From NCBI RefSeq assembly GCF_014164785.1, contig NZ_JACJFN010000002.1, positions 434,001-498,000 on the forward strand: a stretch of 64,000 nt of DNA, given 5' to 3'. Positions 18,649 through 27,667 of this stretch are shown piece after piece. A model generated the notes under the pieces. It was given only the letters and a program-made list of their open reading frames with translations. It was not told where the DNA came from and did not search any database. Positions within the stretch are counted from its first letter, which is position 1; each line of letters starts with the position of its first letter. The translations under genes were made by a program, and so were the position numbers. This DNA comes from Aquipseudomonas guryensis. Its GTDB lineage: Bacteria > Pseudomonadota > Gammaproteobacteria > Pseudomonadales > Pseudomonadaceae.

Positions 18649-18656
18649 CCGAGCCG

Positions 18657-19085
18657 CTACCGTCCTAGCTGTTGCAGGTAGCGCTTCATCACGTCGCCGA
18701 GGGCGGTGGTGATGACCGCGGTGGAAACGCCGAACATGAGGATGCCGTTGGCCGCCTCCAGGGCGCTCAGCAGCTGCCATCTGGGTGACAGCACCACGTC
18801 GCCGTAACCGAGGGTGGCGAACGTTACGCCGGAGAAGTAAAGCGCCCGGGCGAAGCTGTCGAACTCGCCGAGAACGACGAACAGTAGGGCCCAGAGACCC
18901 ATCTGCATCAGGTTGCCCAGCAGCATCAGCATCATCACCAGGCTCAGAACCAGGATGGTAGTGCCTCGGCTGTGGCGCTCCTGATGCTGTCGGTAATCCA
19001 TGTAGAGGGGCAGGCTGAGGCCCACCATCACGGCTTGTAGCACCAGGCACAGAACGGTCATGGGGATGCCGAGCAACAGGTTCAT
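18657..19085 (-). CDS. Small two-TM potassium-channel-like protein
   Basis: This 142-residue membrane protein has three to four hydrophobic segments. The filter-like motif TFATLGYGDVV between the last two fits the pore of Ion_trans_2 channels (T-x-G-Y-G-D). There is no RCK/TrkA domain. The ATG at 19085 overlaps the stop of the upstream gene (ATGA). An in-frame ATG at 19091 is possible. It is the last gene of a five-gene operon, so ion flow may serve the export system or envelope homeostasis (inference). Confidence 0.8.
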   Translation of the reverse strand: MNLLLGIPMTVLCLVLQAVMVGLSLPLYMDYRQHQERHSRGTTILVLSLVMMLMLLGNLMQMGLWALLFVVLGEFDSFARALYFSGVTFATLGYGDVVLSPRWQLLSALEAANGILMFGVSTAVITTALGDVMKRYLQQLGR

Positions 19086-20119
19086 GAGCATGTTTTGTCC
19101 GCTCCAGGTATTGGGCTGCGCTGGTCGATCAACAACACTGCCAGGTAGGCGTACAGGGTGACCAGGATGAACAGGCACATACGGACGGCGAAGGCCGTGT
19201 AGACATCCTTGCCGCTGGCGCTGTCCTGCACAGACTGGCCGAGCAGGATCAGCAGGGTTATTGCCGTGTTGAGCCAGAAGCTGGCGCTGTAGCGGGTTCT
19301 GGTCAACTGGTAGAGGCGCCGCGCGAGCAGCAGGACAAACAAAAGAACCAGCAGGAAGAACAGCCACAGGTGCGGCAGGATGCTCAGCAGCGACCACAGG
19401 GCAATGGCCAGCAGGCCGCCGAGCAGGGTGGAACCGAGCAGCTCGCGGCCGGCCATGCGGGCGTTGGTCACGCAGGTCTGCTGGCCAAGGCTGACGGCCT
19501 TCATGATCAGGGCCAGGTAGCTGGCCGGGTCGACCATTGCCAGCAGCCAAGTGGGCACCACCACCAGGGTGGCGCGCAGGGCGATCCAGCTGCTGAGTGG
19601 GTCGCTCGCCGGTGTGGGCGCGGGAGTTGGCGGCAGGCCAATCGGTTCGGGGAACAGTGCGTGAACCAGGCTGACGCACAAGCCGGTCAGCAGCGCCGCC
19701 TTGACCAGGGCGATCAGCACTTCCTGGCCCAGTGCCATGGAGGCGGTGCCGGCGGCGGTGATCAGGGTCAGGCCAACCACCATCAGGTTAGCGACCAGGC
19801 CGCTGCCGCCGCGCAGGGCGAAGCGGAAACACAGGAACAGGCCGAGCGCCACCAGCAGCACGCCACTGGGTGGTGAGTGGCGCAGCAGGGGCAACAGCAG
19901 CAGGCCGCAGCTGCAGGTCAGGCCCACCACCAGGGCCAGGATCAGACTGCCCTTGAGGCCCAGCGGCTGGTTGCTCATGGCCAGCAGGAACAGCACCAGC
20001 ACCGGGGTGAGAAAAGGCAGCGGCAGTGCCAGGCCGAAGCCCAGCGCGGTACCCAGGGCCACACCGACAGCCAGGCGCAGGGCACGTTGCGGGCGGGGAT
20101 CGGTCACGGACGGGTTCAT
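19082..20119 (-). CDS. FUSC/DUF2955-like inner-membrane transport protein
   Basis: This 345-residue protein has two blocks of hydrophobic helices (about 12-150 and 215-330) separated by a Pro-rich linker (LPPTPAPTPASDPLSSW). This is the layout of half-size aromatic-acid exporter/FUSC proteins. Pairing with a HlyD adaptor and a NodT factor is typical of the DUF2955 group. The ATG at 20119 shares one base with the HlyD stop. The substrate is unknown; small organic acids or toxic hydrophobics are the usual guess for the family. Confidence 0.75.
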   Translation of the reverse strand: MNPSVTDPRPQRALRLAVGVALGTALGFGLALPLPFLTPVLVLFLLAMSNQPLGLKGSLILALVVGLTCSCGLLLLPLLRHSPPSGVLLVALGLFLCFRFALRGGSGLVANLMVVGLTLITAAGTASMALGQEVLIALVKAALLTGLCVSLVHALFPEPIGLPPTPAPTPASDPLSSWIALRATLVVVPTWLLAMVDPASYLALIMKAVSLGQQTCVTNARMAGRELLGSTLLGGLLAIALWSLLSILPHLWLFFLLVLLFVLLLARRLYQLTRTRYSASFWLNTAITLLILLGQSVQDSASGKDVYTAFAVRMCLFILVTLYAYLAVLLIDQRSPIPGADKTCS

Positions 20120-21234
20120 CAGTAGGCGAACGACAGCCAGCTCATCACGCGCAGGAAGGCGTGACCGAGCAGGTTCAGCGGGTTGCCCTCGCTGGGGAAG
20201 GCCATCACCTCGGCCTGGCCGCCAACGCGCAGGCCGCGGTAGTCGCCCAGCTCGCCGGCCTCGAACTCGACGATCACCGGGAAGCGCTGCGCCGCGCGCA
20301 GCCAGTCGCGATTGTTCTCCACCGTCGGCAGGCTGCCCGGGGCGCTGCTCTGGCCGACGCTGACGCCGTAGCCGATGCTGCGGATCTTGCCGCGATAGAC
20401 GTGCCCGGGGCGGGCGTCGAGGACGATGGCCACCGGCGTGCCGGGCTGCAGATGGCCGAGGTTGTTCTCGCTCATTTCGGCGCTGATCCACAGATCGTTG
20501 AGGCCGATCAAGGTCATCTGCGGGCTGCCGGCCGCGGCGTACTGGCCCACTTCGCTGCGCAGGTCGGTGATCAGACCTGCGGAAGCGGCGCGCACCTGGG
20601 TCTTGCTCAGGTCCAGCTCAGCCTGCTCTACCGCCGCGGTGGCGCTGCGCAGACGGGCGTTTTCATCGCCGCTGCCACCCTCGGTTTCGCGGGCACGCTG
20701 CACTTCGGCGCGGGCCGCGGCCACCTGGCTGGTGGCCTGGGCCAGATTGGCCCGCGAGATTTCCAGGCGGCGCAGAGAGATGGTTCCGGGGTCTTCGCGG
20801 TACAGCCGCTCCAGGCGCTCGCGGTCCTGCCGCGCTTCCAGCTCGCCGGCTTCGGCGGCGCGCTGCGAGGCCAGGGCCGAGTCGATGGCGGCGGTGCTGG
20901 CGCCGACCTGGCCGCGCATGTTCTGCAGCTCGGCGCGGGCCTTGGCCAGGGCGATCGCGTAAGGCTCGGGGTTGATCTCGAACAGTACCTGGCCGGCCTC
21001 GACCATCTGGTTGTTGCCGACCCGCACGTGCTTGATGCGCCCGGCCACTTCCGGCGCCACCGCCACCACATAGGCCTGCACCCGCGCCTGCTGGGTGTAG
21101 GGGGTAAAGCGGTCGGCCAGCAGGTACCAGAGCAGGGTCAGGCCGATCAGCGCCAGGACGATCTGCACGCCACGGCGGCTGGGGTCCTGCTCCTTGGCGA
21201 CGGATGGAGCGGCGGTCTTGGTCTTGTCGGTCAT
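20119..21234 (-). CDS. HlyD/EmrA-family periplasmic adaptor subunit
   Basis: This 371-residue membrane fusion protein has one N-terminal TM (about 26-44), then the split lipoyl/barrel-sandwich domain (GRIKHVRVGNNQMVEAGQVLFEINPEPY and later TQVRAASAGLITDLR). A long coiled-coil hairpin (about 105-215) and a beta-barrel domain (TLIGLNDLWISAEMSENNLGHL) follow. It links the inner-membrane protein to the NodT channel. The ATG overlaps the upstream nodT stop (ATGA). Confidence 0.9.
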   Translation of the reverse strand: MTDKTKTAAPSVAKEQDPSRRGVQIVLALIGLTLLWYLLADRFTPYTQQARVQAYVVAVAPEVAGRIKHVRVGNNQMVEAGQVLFEINPEPYAIALAKARAELQNMRGQVGASTAAIDSALASQRAAEAGELEARQDRERLERLYREDPGTISLRRLEISRANLAQATSQVAAARAEVQRARETEGGSGDENARLRSATAAVEQAELDLSKTQVRAASAGLITDLRSEVGQYAAAGSPQMTLIGLNDLWISAEMSENNLGHLQPGTPVAIVLDARPGHVYRGKIRSIGYGVSVGQSSAPGSLPTVENNRDWLRAAQRFPVIVEFEAGELGDYRGLRVGGQAEVMAFPSEGNPLNLLGHAFLRVMSWLSFAY

Positions 21235-22751
21235 GGCGTTTCTGCCTGGGCGGACGGAGTGGGCGGCTCGTCGAGCAGGTCGCCCCAGTCGGTACGTTGC
21301 TGCATCTGCTCGCGGGTGGCGGTATCGACCAGCGGTTGGTTGCTATACCAACCACCGCCGAGGGCGCGGTACAAGTCGATCAGGCTGCTCAGCGCGGCGC
21401 TGCGTGCCACCAGGTAGCCGTCCTGCTGGACGAACAGGGCGCGCTGGGCGTCCAGCACCCGTTGGAAATCGGAATAGCCCTCGCGGTACTGGGCGTTGGC
21501 CAGGGTCAGCGAGCGCTTGGCCGAGAAGGACGCCTCGCGCAGGATTCGTTCGCGCTGCAGAGCCTTGCTCAGGCCGGTGGCGGCGTCGTCAGCCTCGCGC
21601 GCGGCCTGGCGCACGCGGTCGCGATAGGCTTCGATCAGCTGCTGCAGGCGGGCATCCTGTACGCGCACGTTGTTGCGCAGGCGGCCATGGTCGAACAGGT
21701 TCCAGGTCAGGCTGGGGCCGGCGCCGAGGCTGACTGTCTCGGGGCTGCCATTCAGACTGCTGGCCGACCAGCCGATAGTGCCGAGCAGGCTGAGCGAGGG
21801 GTATAGGTCGGTCTCGGCCACGCCGATCAGCGCGGACTGGGCGGCCACCTGCCATTCGGCCGCACGCACATCGGGGCGGCGCAGCAACAGGTTGGCCGGT
21901 ACGTCGTCGAGCAGGGCCTGATCGACCAGCGGGACCAGGCCGGTTTCGGCGCTCAGCTCCGGCAGGCTGCCGGGTGGCTGGCCGATCAGCACCGTCAAAG
22001 CGTTGCGCGTCTGCGCGACCTGGGTCTCCAGTTCGGGCACGCTGCTCAGGGTGCCGAGGTACTGGGTCTTGGCCTGCTGCAGGTCGAGTTCGTCGCTGTT
22101 GCCGCTGTTGAATAGGCGTTCGGTGATATCCAGGCTGCGCTTCTGTAACTGGGCGTTGTTGCGGGCGATTCCCAGGCGCGCCTCGGCGGTGCGCAGGGCG
22201 AAGTAGGTTTGCGCGACCTGGGCACGCAGCAGCACCAGGGCATCCTCGTAGTTGGCCTGGGCGGCGAAGTAGCTGGCGTCGGCCGACTCGATGGCGCGGC
22301 TATAACGGCCCCAGAAATCCAGCTCCCAGCCGATGTCGAAACCGGCGCCGTATTGCCAGGCGCTGCTGTCCAGTTCGGGGGTACCGTCGTACTGGCTGCG
22401 ATCCAGGTAGAAAGCATCGGCGCTGGCCTGCTGCAGCTGCGGGTAGCGTCCGCTGCGGGCGATGCCGAGTTGGGCGCGGGCCTCAAGGATGCGCAGGGCG
22501 GCGATGCGCAGGTTGGGGTTGTGCACGTCCGCCTTGGCGATCAGCCGGTCGAGCAGCGGGTCGTCAAACTGCGCCCACCACTGGCGCTGGTTCGGCTGCG
22601 GGCGCTGCTGGCTGGCCGCGTCGAGGGCCTGGCTGTCCCAGTGGTCGATCCAGTCCTGGCGCGGCGACTGGAAGTCCGGGCCCATGCGCACGCACCCACC
22701 CAGGGTGGCTGCGGCCAGCAGGGGCCAGGCGCGCAGACGTTTATTCGCCAT
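21231..22751 (-). CDS. NodT/OprM-family outer membrane efflux lipoprotein
   Basis: This 506-residue TolC-like protein starts at the ATG at 22751 (MANKRLRAWPLLAAATLGGC). It has a lipobox LGGC, lipidated Cys20, and the RMGPDFQSPR segment usual for this family. Two repeats of the outer membrane efflux domain follow, with the typical ALAQRERILREASFSAKRSLTLA-like coiled coil and YREGYSDFQRVLDAQR. It overlaps the 3' end of the AI-2E gene by 11 bases. It supplies the outer-membrane duct of the tripartite system. Confidence 0.92.
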   Translation of the reverse strand: MANKRLRAWPLLAAATLGGCVRMGPDFQSPRQDWIDHWDSQALDAASQQRPQPNQRQWWAQFDDPLLDRLIAKADVHNPNLRIAALRILEARAQLGIARSGRYPQLQQASADAFYLDRSQYDGTPELDSSAWQYGAGFDIGWELDFWGRYSRAIESADASYFAAQANYEDALVLLRAQVAQTYFALRTAEARLGIARNNAQLQKRSLDITERLFNSGNSDELDLQQAKTQYLGTLSSVPELETQVAQTRNALTVLIGQPPGSLPELSAETGLVPLVDQALLDDVPANLLLRRPDVRAAEWQVAAQSALIGVAETDLYPSLSLLGTIGWSASSLNGSPETVSLGAGPSLTWNLFDHGRLRNNVRVQDARLQQLIEAYRDRVRQAAREADDAATGLSKALQRERILREASFSAKRSLTLANAQYREGYSDFQRVLDAQRALFVQQDGYLVARSAALSSLIDLYRALGGGWYSNQPLVDTATREQMQQRTDWGDLLDEPPTPSAQAETP

Positions 22752-23841
22752 CCTGCGGCCCGGCCGCTTCGAGGGCCGGGGTCTCGACCCATTGCCAGAA
22801 CAGCTTGTAGCCCACGGCCAGCAAGACCGGGCCAATGAACAGGCCAATGATGCCGCCGCTGACCATGCCGCCGAGGGCGCCGATCAGCACCACCGGCATC
22901 GGCACATCCACCCCGCGCCCCAGCAGCAGGGGCTTGAGCACGTTGTCGGCGAGGCCGGCGATGAGCACGTAGATGGCGAAGACGATGGTGCCGAGGGTGG
23001 CCCCTTCGGCAAAGAATACATAGACGATCACCGGCAGGATGATCAGGGTGGCTGGCAGCTGCATGATGCCCAGGATCAGCACGCCCAAGGCCAGCAGACC
23101 TGCGCCCGGCACGCCCTTGACGATGAAGCCGGCGCCGACCAGCAGCATCTGGATGAAGGCGATGCCGATCACCCCCTGGGCCACGGCGCGGATGGTGGCG
23201 GTGCACAAATCGACCAGCATGTCGCTGCGGCTTGGCTCGACGATGCGGGCGGAAATGCGCCGGGCGCTTTGGTGACCGCTCTCGCCATAGGCCATGATGA
23301 TGCCGGCGATGATCAGCGAGCCGATGAACGCCAGCAGGCCGAGGCCGGCTCCGGCCAGCTTGCCCAGCAACCCCAGGGCAGTGTCTTTGACGTGGGGAGC
23401 GATCTGCTGCAGCACGCTGCTGATGTCGGAGGCCGCCTGGGCCCAGAAGGCATGCAGGGGCTTGCCGATCAGCGGCCACTGGGCCACGGAGTCGGGTGGC
23501 GCCGGCAGGTGCAGGTTGCCTTCCTTGACGACAGTGATGGCGCTCTGCACGGACTCGGTCAGCGAGGCGCCGAGCAGATAGGCGGGTACCAGCAGGATGG
23601 CGATGGCGATAATCACCAGCAGGGTCGCGGAGCGGCCTTCGCCGCCGCCGAGCCGGCGTTTGAGCATGCCGTGCAGCGGGTAGAGGGTGACGGCTAGGAT
23701 CAGGGCCCAGAACATCAGGCTGAGGAAGGGGCTGAAGACTTCGTAGCAGGCGACCACCAGGGCGGCGATCAGGCCCGCACGGATCAGGGTGTCGAGCAGG
23801 GATCGGGTAAATATCCGTTCTGGCGTGGTGTTCGGCGACAT
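22741..23841 (-). CDS. AI-2E transporter family (PerM/TqsA-like) permease
   Basis: This 366-residue protein has about eight TM helices in the order seen in the AI-2E/UPF0118 family: an N-terminal TM pair, a long periplasmic segment (about 75-150), then the C-terminal core. In the core, the loop ALVILGIMQLPATLIILP and the GALGGMVSGGIIGLFIGPVLLAVGY motif are diagnostic. A GGAGAG precedes the ATG. It is the first gene of the export operon. Members move small molecules or ions; the substrate cannot be read from sequence. Confidence 0.88.
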   Translation of the reverse strand: MSPNTTPERIFTRSLLDTLIRAGLIAALVVACYEVFSPFLSLMFWALILAVTLYPLHGMLKRRLGGGEGRSATLLVIIAIAILLVPAYLLGASLTESVQSAITVVKEGNLHLPAPPDSVAQWPLIGKPLHAFWAQAASDISSVLQQIAPHVKDTALGLLGKLAGAGLGLLAFIGSLIIAGIIMAYGESGHQSARRISARIVEPSRSDMLVDLCTATIRAVAQGVIGIAFIQMLLVGAGFIVKGVPGAGLLALGVLILGIMQLPATLIILPVIVYVFFAEGATLGTIVFAIYVLIAGLADNVLKPLLLGRGVDVPMPVVLIGALGGMVSGGIIGLFIGPVLLAVGYKLFWQWVETPALEAAGPQDGE

Positions 23842-23949
23842 ATGGCTCTCCTTTCCTGAAGTGGCTTATACCTGCCCGACTTGAGTGACTAGGTCGTTAC
23901 TTCAAAAAGCGTAGCCTGCCGCAGGCATATGAGCCTGCGGCATTGCTGC

Positions 23950-24010
23950 TCAGAACCTGATGCGTACAGTGCCCCCTACGGCAAAGCCCGTTTTGTCGGA
24001 TGTGCGGCTA
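23950..24010 (-). pseudogene. Possible remnant of an outer-membrane beta-barrel C-terminus
   Basis: Directly after the nadE stop, one minus-strand frame reads SDKTGFAVGGTVRIRF and then a TGA at 23950-23952. An alternating-hydrophobicity strand ending in Phe is the hallmark of the last beta-strand of outer-membrane barrels. No start, signal peptide or upstream coding sequence remains, since the frame runs back into nadE. It may be the residue of a deleted porin gene, or chance. Confidence 0.3.
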
Positions 24011-24838
24011 TCAGGGTACCAACGGCAGCTCGCGCTTGTGCCGAGTGTTGTCGTAGGTGCGCACGATGGTGGCGTAGGCGTGCTCGCTGACCGGTTGGCC
24101 ATGCAGGAAGGCGTCGATCTCGGCATAGCTGACGCCATGCGCTTCCTCGTCCGGTTTGCCGGGGCGCAGCTCTTCCAGATCGGCGGTCGGCACCTTGAAT
24201 ACCAGATTTTCCGGGGCGCCGAGGTGTTTGGCGATGGCCCGTACCTGACCCTTGACCAGGCCGGACAGCGGGGCGAGGTCGCAGGCGCCGTCGCCGAACT
24301 TGGTGAAGAAGCCCATCACCGCCTCGGCGGCGTGGTCGGTGCCGATCACCAGGCCATTGTTGGCGTTGGCGATGGCGAACTGGGCGACCATGCGAATGCG
24401 CGCCTTGATATTGCCGGTGACGAAGTCGCGGCGGGCATCGCTGAGCTGCTGCAGGTGGCTGACCTGCTCGCCGAGGCCACGCACGCTGTCTTCGATGTTG
24501 ACGGTGTCTTCCTCGTCGGCGCGGATGAATTTCAGCGAGTCCTGGGCATCCTGCTCGTCGTGCTGGGTGCCATGGGGCAGGCGTACGGCGATAAAGCGGT
24601 ACCCCGAGTCGCCCGTTTCCGCACGTAGCTCCTCGACCGTTAGCTGTGCGAGGCGGCCGGCGGTCAGCGAGTCGACGCCACCGCTGATGCCCAGCACCAG
24701 CACTTTCAGGCCGGAGTTGCGCAGGCACTGCTTGATGAAGGCCTTGCGCTTGTCGATCTGCGCCACCAGCGCGGCGGTATCGGTGAAAGGCGGCACCACA
24801 TCGAGGGCGGCGGCGATTTCGGCTTGGCGATTGCTCAT
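24011..24838 (-). CDS. nadE: NH3-dependent NAD+ synthetase
   Basis: This 275-residue enzyme is the same length as E. coli NadE. The PP-loop SGGVDS (52-57) binds ATP. The deamido-NAD/Mg region [22 protein letters not shown] and [21 protein letters not shown] are present. It amidates nicotinate adenine dinucleotide to NAD+. The start at 24838 ([10 protein letters not shown]) lies 10 bases after pncB. Third gene of the pncA-pncB-nadE salvage operon. Confidence 0.96.
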   Translation of the reverse strand: MSNRQAEIAAALDVVPPFTDTAALVAQIDKRKAFIKQCLRNSGLKVLVLGISGGVDSLTAGRLAQLTVEELRAETGDSGYRFIAVRLPHGTQHDEQDAQDSLKFIRADEEDTVNIEDSVRGLGEQVSHLQQLSDARRDFVTGNIKARIRMVAQFAIANANNGLVIGTDHAAEAVMGFFTKFGDGACDLAPLSGLVKGQVRAIAKHLGAPENLVFKVPTADLEELRPGKPDEEAHGVSYAEIDAFLHGQPVSEHAYATIVRTYDNTRHKRELPLVP

Positions 24839-24848
24839 TTCAAAGTCC

Positions 24849-26054
24849 TCACTGGGCGTCGCGGACGCGAAAAACATGTTTCAGGTAGCTGACGAAGTTG
24901 TCGTCGCGGCATTGGGTCTTGCCTGGCGCATCGGAGATCTTGGCGACCGGTTGGCCATTGCAGGCGGTCATCTTGATCACGATGTTCATCGGTTCGACCC
25001 CGGGGATGTCGCAGGTCAGGTTGGTGCCGATGCCGAAGCTTACGTTGATCCGCCCGCAAAGTGCACGGTAGAGCCGCAGCGACTTCTCCAGGGTGAGTCC
25101 GTCGGAGAACACCAGGGTCTTGCTCATCGGGTCGATGCCGAGCTTTTCGTAGTGGGCGATGGCTTTTTCCGCCCACTGCAGCGGGTCGCCGGAGTCGTGG
25201 CGCAGGCCGTCGAACAGCTTGGCGAAGTACAGGTCGAAGTCGGCCAGGAAGGCATCCATGGTGATGCAGTCGGTCAGGGCGATGCCAAGCAGGCCGCGGT
25301 ACTCGCGCACCCAGCAGTCCAGCGCCGCGCTCTGGCTGTCGATCAGCCGTGGGCCGAGCTGTTGGTGGGCCATCAGCCATTCGTGGGCCATGGTGCCGAT
25401 CGGCTTGAGGTCGAACTCGCGGGCCAGGTGCACGTTGCTGGTGCCGACGAAGCGTCCGGGGAAGTCGCGCTTGAGGATGTGCACCATCTGCTCCTGCACC
25501 CGGTAGGAGAAGCGCCGGCGGGTGCCGAAGTCCGCGATCTGGAAACCTTCCAGTTCGGTGGCCGAGGCCTCTCCCTTGAGCCAGTCGAGCTTCTGGTACA
25601 GGCGCTCGCTGGCCTGTTCCAGCACCACCTCGCGGTAGCGATAGCGGTTACGCACTTCGCTGACGATGGCCAGCAGCGGGATCTCGTAGAGGATCACGTG
25701 CAGCCAGGGTCCGCGCAGGCGTATGCACAGCTGGCCGTCTTCGACGCTGGTGTGCACGTAGCGCAGGTTGAAGCGGAACAGGCTGAGAAAGCGAATGAAG
25801 TCCGGCTTGATGAACGGAATGCGTTCGAGGAAGGCCAGCTGGTCGGCACTCATGCTCAGCTCGGCCAGGCGCTCGATCTGGTAGCGGATTTCCGCCAGGT
25901 AGGGCGTCAGGTCCTCGGCATTGCGGCAGCGGAACTCCCACTCCACCTCGGCGTTGGGGTAGTTGTGCAGCACCGCCTGCATCATGGTCAGCTTGTAGAA
26001 ATCGGTATCCAGCAGGTTCTGCACGATACGCTCGGCAAATACGCTTTCACCCAT
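24849..26054 (-). CDS. pncB: Nicotinate phosphoribosyltransferase
   Basis: This 401-residue enzyme makes nicotinate mononucleotide from nicotinate and PRPP with ATP hydrolysis. Family motifs: [15 protein letters not shown] near the N-terminus, the GTMAHEW region with the presumed phospho-acceptor His224, and [11 protein letters not shown] and [10 protein letters not shown] (phosphate-binding). It lies 2 bases downstream of pncA in the same operon. Confidence 0.96.
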   Translation of the reverse strand: MGESVFAERIVQNLLDTDFYKLTMMQAVLHNYPNAEVEWEFRCRNAEDLTPYLAEIRYQIERLAELSMSADQLAFLERIPFIKPDFIRFLSLFRFNLRYVHTSVEDGQLCIRLRGPWLHVILYEIPLLAIVSEVRNRYRYREVVLEQASERLYQKLDWLKGEASATELEGFQIADFGTRRRFSYRVQEQMVHILKRDFPGRFVGTSNVHLAREFDLKPIGTMAHEWLMAHQQLGPRLIDSQSAALDCWVREYRGLLGIALTDCITMDAFLADFDLYFAKLFDGLRHDSGDPLQWAEKAIAHYEKLGIDPMSKTLVFSDGLTLEKSLRLYRALCGRINVSFGIGTNLTCDIPGVEPMNIVIKMTACNGQPVAKISDAPGKTQCRDDNFVSYLKHVFRVRDAQ

Positions 26055-26056
26055 GA

Positions 26057-26701
26057 TCAGATCTCCTTGTCCGTGTTGAGGGCCGCGTCCAGCTCATCCA
26101 GGCTGGCGTACAGCTCGATGCCCGCGGTACGCATCTCGGCGCAGGCAGTTTGCGCGGTGCTCTCGGCGATGGCACGGCAGGCCGGCAGGTACACGCCGAC
26201 CTCGAAACCGGCACGGCGTAATTGCAGAGCGGTGGTCTTCACGCAGTAGTCGAGGGCCAGGCCGCCGACCAGTACGCGCTGCACGCCATTGTGCCGGAGA
26301 AACTCGATGGCGCCCGTGCTGCGCTTTTCGGCCAGGTCGTGGTAGCAGGCGCCGTAGGGGTGCAGGTCTGGCTCTACGCCTTTCCACACGAAGTAGTCGT
26401 AGTCCAGCGGTTGCGGCAGTTCATCCAGCAGCTCGAACCCAGGCGTGCCCGGCACGCAGTGGCTGACCCAGCTGAGATCGGCGTTGGCCAGCGGCAGCGG
26501 CTTGAGCATTTCTGCATGGCTCGGCGCGATCCAGGCGGCTTGCGGGCTATGCGCGTCCTTGCTGCCCAGGCGCAGGTGGGCGCGGCTGGCCAGCTCATTC
26601 AGGGCAGGAGCGATCTGTTCGCCACCAGCCACCGGCAGCTCATCTGGGCACAGTGGGGTGAAGCCCTTTTGCGCATCGACGTCGAAGCTGGCGATTTTCA
26701 T
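26057..26701 (-). CDS. pncA: Nicotinamidase
   Basis: This 214-residue cysteine hydrolase (isochorismatase fold) converts nicotinamide to nicotinate. The catalytic triad is Asp9 (DVDAQKGF), Lys107 (VWKGVEP) and Cys153 ([11 protein letters not shown]). Probable metal ligands are Asp49, His51 and His81. An AGGAGTGTCAGG precedes the ATG. First gene of the salvage operon, divergent from nrtR with a palindrome in between. Confidence 0.94.
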   Translation of the reverse strand: MKIASFDVDAQKGFTPLCPDELPVAGGEQIAPALNELASRAHLRLGSKDAHSPQAAWIAPSHAEMLKPLPLANADLSWVSHCVPGTPGFELLDELPQPLDYDYFVWKGVEPDLHPYGACYHDLAEKRSTGAIEFLRHNGVQRVLVGGLALDYCVKTTALQLRRAGFEVGVYLPACRAIAESTAQTACAEMRTAGIELYASLDELDAALNTDKEI

Positions 26702-26733
26702 CCTGACACTCCTTTTCGCTGGGTTGCGTGGCT

Positions 26734-26758
26734 ACATATTCCATCTGATGTAATATGT
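26734..26758. promoter_or_regulatory. Candidate NrtR operator
   Basis: A 25-base near-perfect palindrome, ACATATTCCAT-CTG-ATGTAATATGT (11-base arms, one mismatch), lies in the AT-rich spacer between pncA and nrtR, 33 bases from the pncA start. NrtR repressors bind palindromes near NAD-salvage genes, so its place and form fit an autoregulated operator. Confidence 0.75.
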
Positions 26759-26840
26759 GGTCAAGCGCTTTTCTGCGAAAAAAGTGAAATTCACCTAGTT
26801 ATTGGTCAAGATGAAATAAGTCGAAGGGACTGGAGGAATG

Positions 26841-27533
26841 ATGGGTTCTGCAGAAGTGCTGGCCAGCGTGGATATCGTCGCGCTGCGCCTGAGCGAGGCG
26901 GGCGAGCTGGAGCTGCTGCTGATTCGTCGTGCGCAGGAGCCGTTCGCCGGGCAGTGGGCGTTGCCCGGCGTGCTGGTCAACGGCCGCTGTGCCGATCTCA
27001 GCCTGGATGCCGCGGCGACCCGTGCGCTGCAGGAAAAGGCGCGGGTGCAACCGCAGCACCTGGAGCAGGTGGCGACGGTGGGCAACGCGGTGCGTGACCC
27101 GCGCGGCTGGTCGTTGAGCACCTTCTACCTGGCCCTGTTGCCTGCCGATACCGAGTTGCCGGGCGAGGATTTGTGCTTTGCCAGCCTGGCGCAGGTGCTC
27201 GACGAGCGCTTTCCACTGCCATTCGACCATGTGCAGTTGGTGGCGCAGGCGCTGGAGCGGCTGGCCAGCAAGTCGGTGTACACCTCGCTGCCGCTCTATC
27301 TGCTGGCTCCACGTTTTACCGTGACCGAGGCGCTGGCCGCGTTTCAGGCCTGCCTGGGCCAGGCGGTACAGCACACCACCCTGCGTGGGCGCCTGGACAA
27401 GATGAAGCAGCAGGGCTGGATCAGTGATACCGGCGAGAAGAACTACCCGAAGATGGGGCGGCCGCAGAGCCTGCTGGCGCATCGGCCGCAGGGCCGTGGG
27501 GCGTTTATCTTCGATCGCAGTGTGCTGTCCTGA
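26841..27533 (+). CDS. nrtR: NUDIX-domain transcriptional regulator of NAD metabolism NrtR
   Basis: This 230-residue protein has an N-terminal NUDIX fold (about 8-135) with a degenerate NUDIX box: the segment after LPGVLVNGR lacks the REx2EE catalytic glutamates. A C-terminal winged helix-turn-helix follows (TLRGRLDKMKQQGWISDTG..GRPQSLL). This is the NrtR architecture, in which ADP-ribose binding releases the operator. Two ATGs are adjacent (26838 and 26841). The GGAGG at 26832-26836 is very close to both, and the second has the better spacing. It diverges from pncA. Confidence 0.93.
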   Translation: MGSAEVLASVDIVALRLSEAGELELLLIRRAQEPFAGQWALPGVLVNGRCADLSLDAAATRALQEKARVQPQHLEQVATVGNAVRDPRGWSLSTFYLALLPADTELPGEDLCFASLAQVLDERFPLPFDHVQLVAQALERLASKSVYTSLPLYLLAPRFTVTEALAAFQACLGQAVQHTTLRGRLDKMKQQGWISDTGEKNYPKMGRPQSLLAHRPQGRGAFIFDRSVLS

Positions 27534-27667
27534 ACCTGCGCTGAACGACTGCATTGCGTGATCTTCATAGCGGCCTCAGCTAATCTGCATGCGAGCAAAA
27601 TAAGAAGTGCCAGGACGGCCTGTATTCACACTGTGCTCCCGAGTCTGCTTGGGTACTGGAACGTCGC

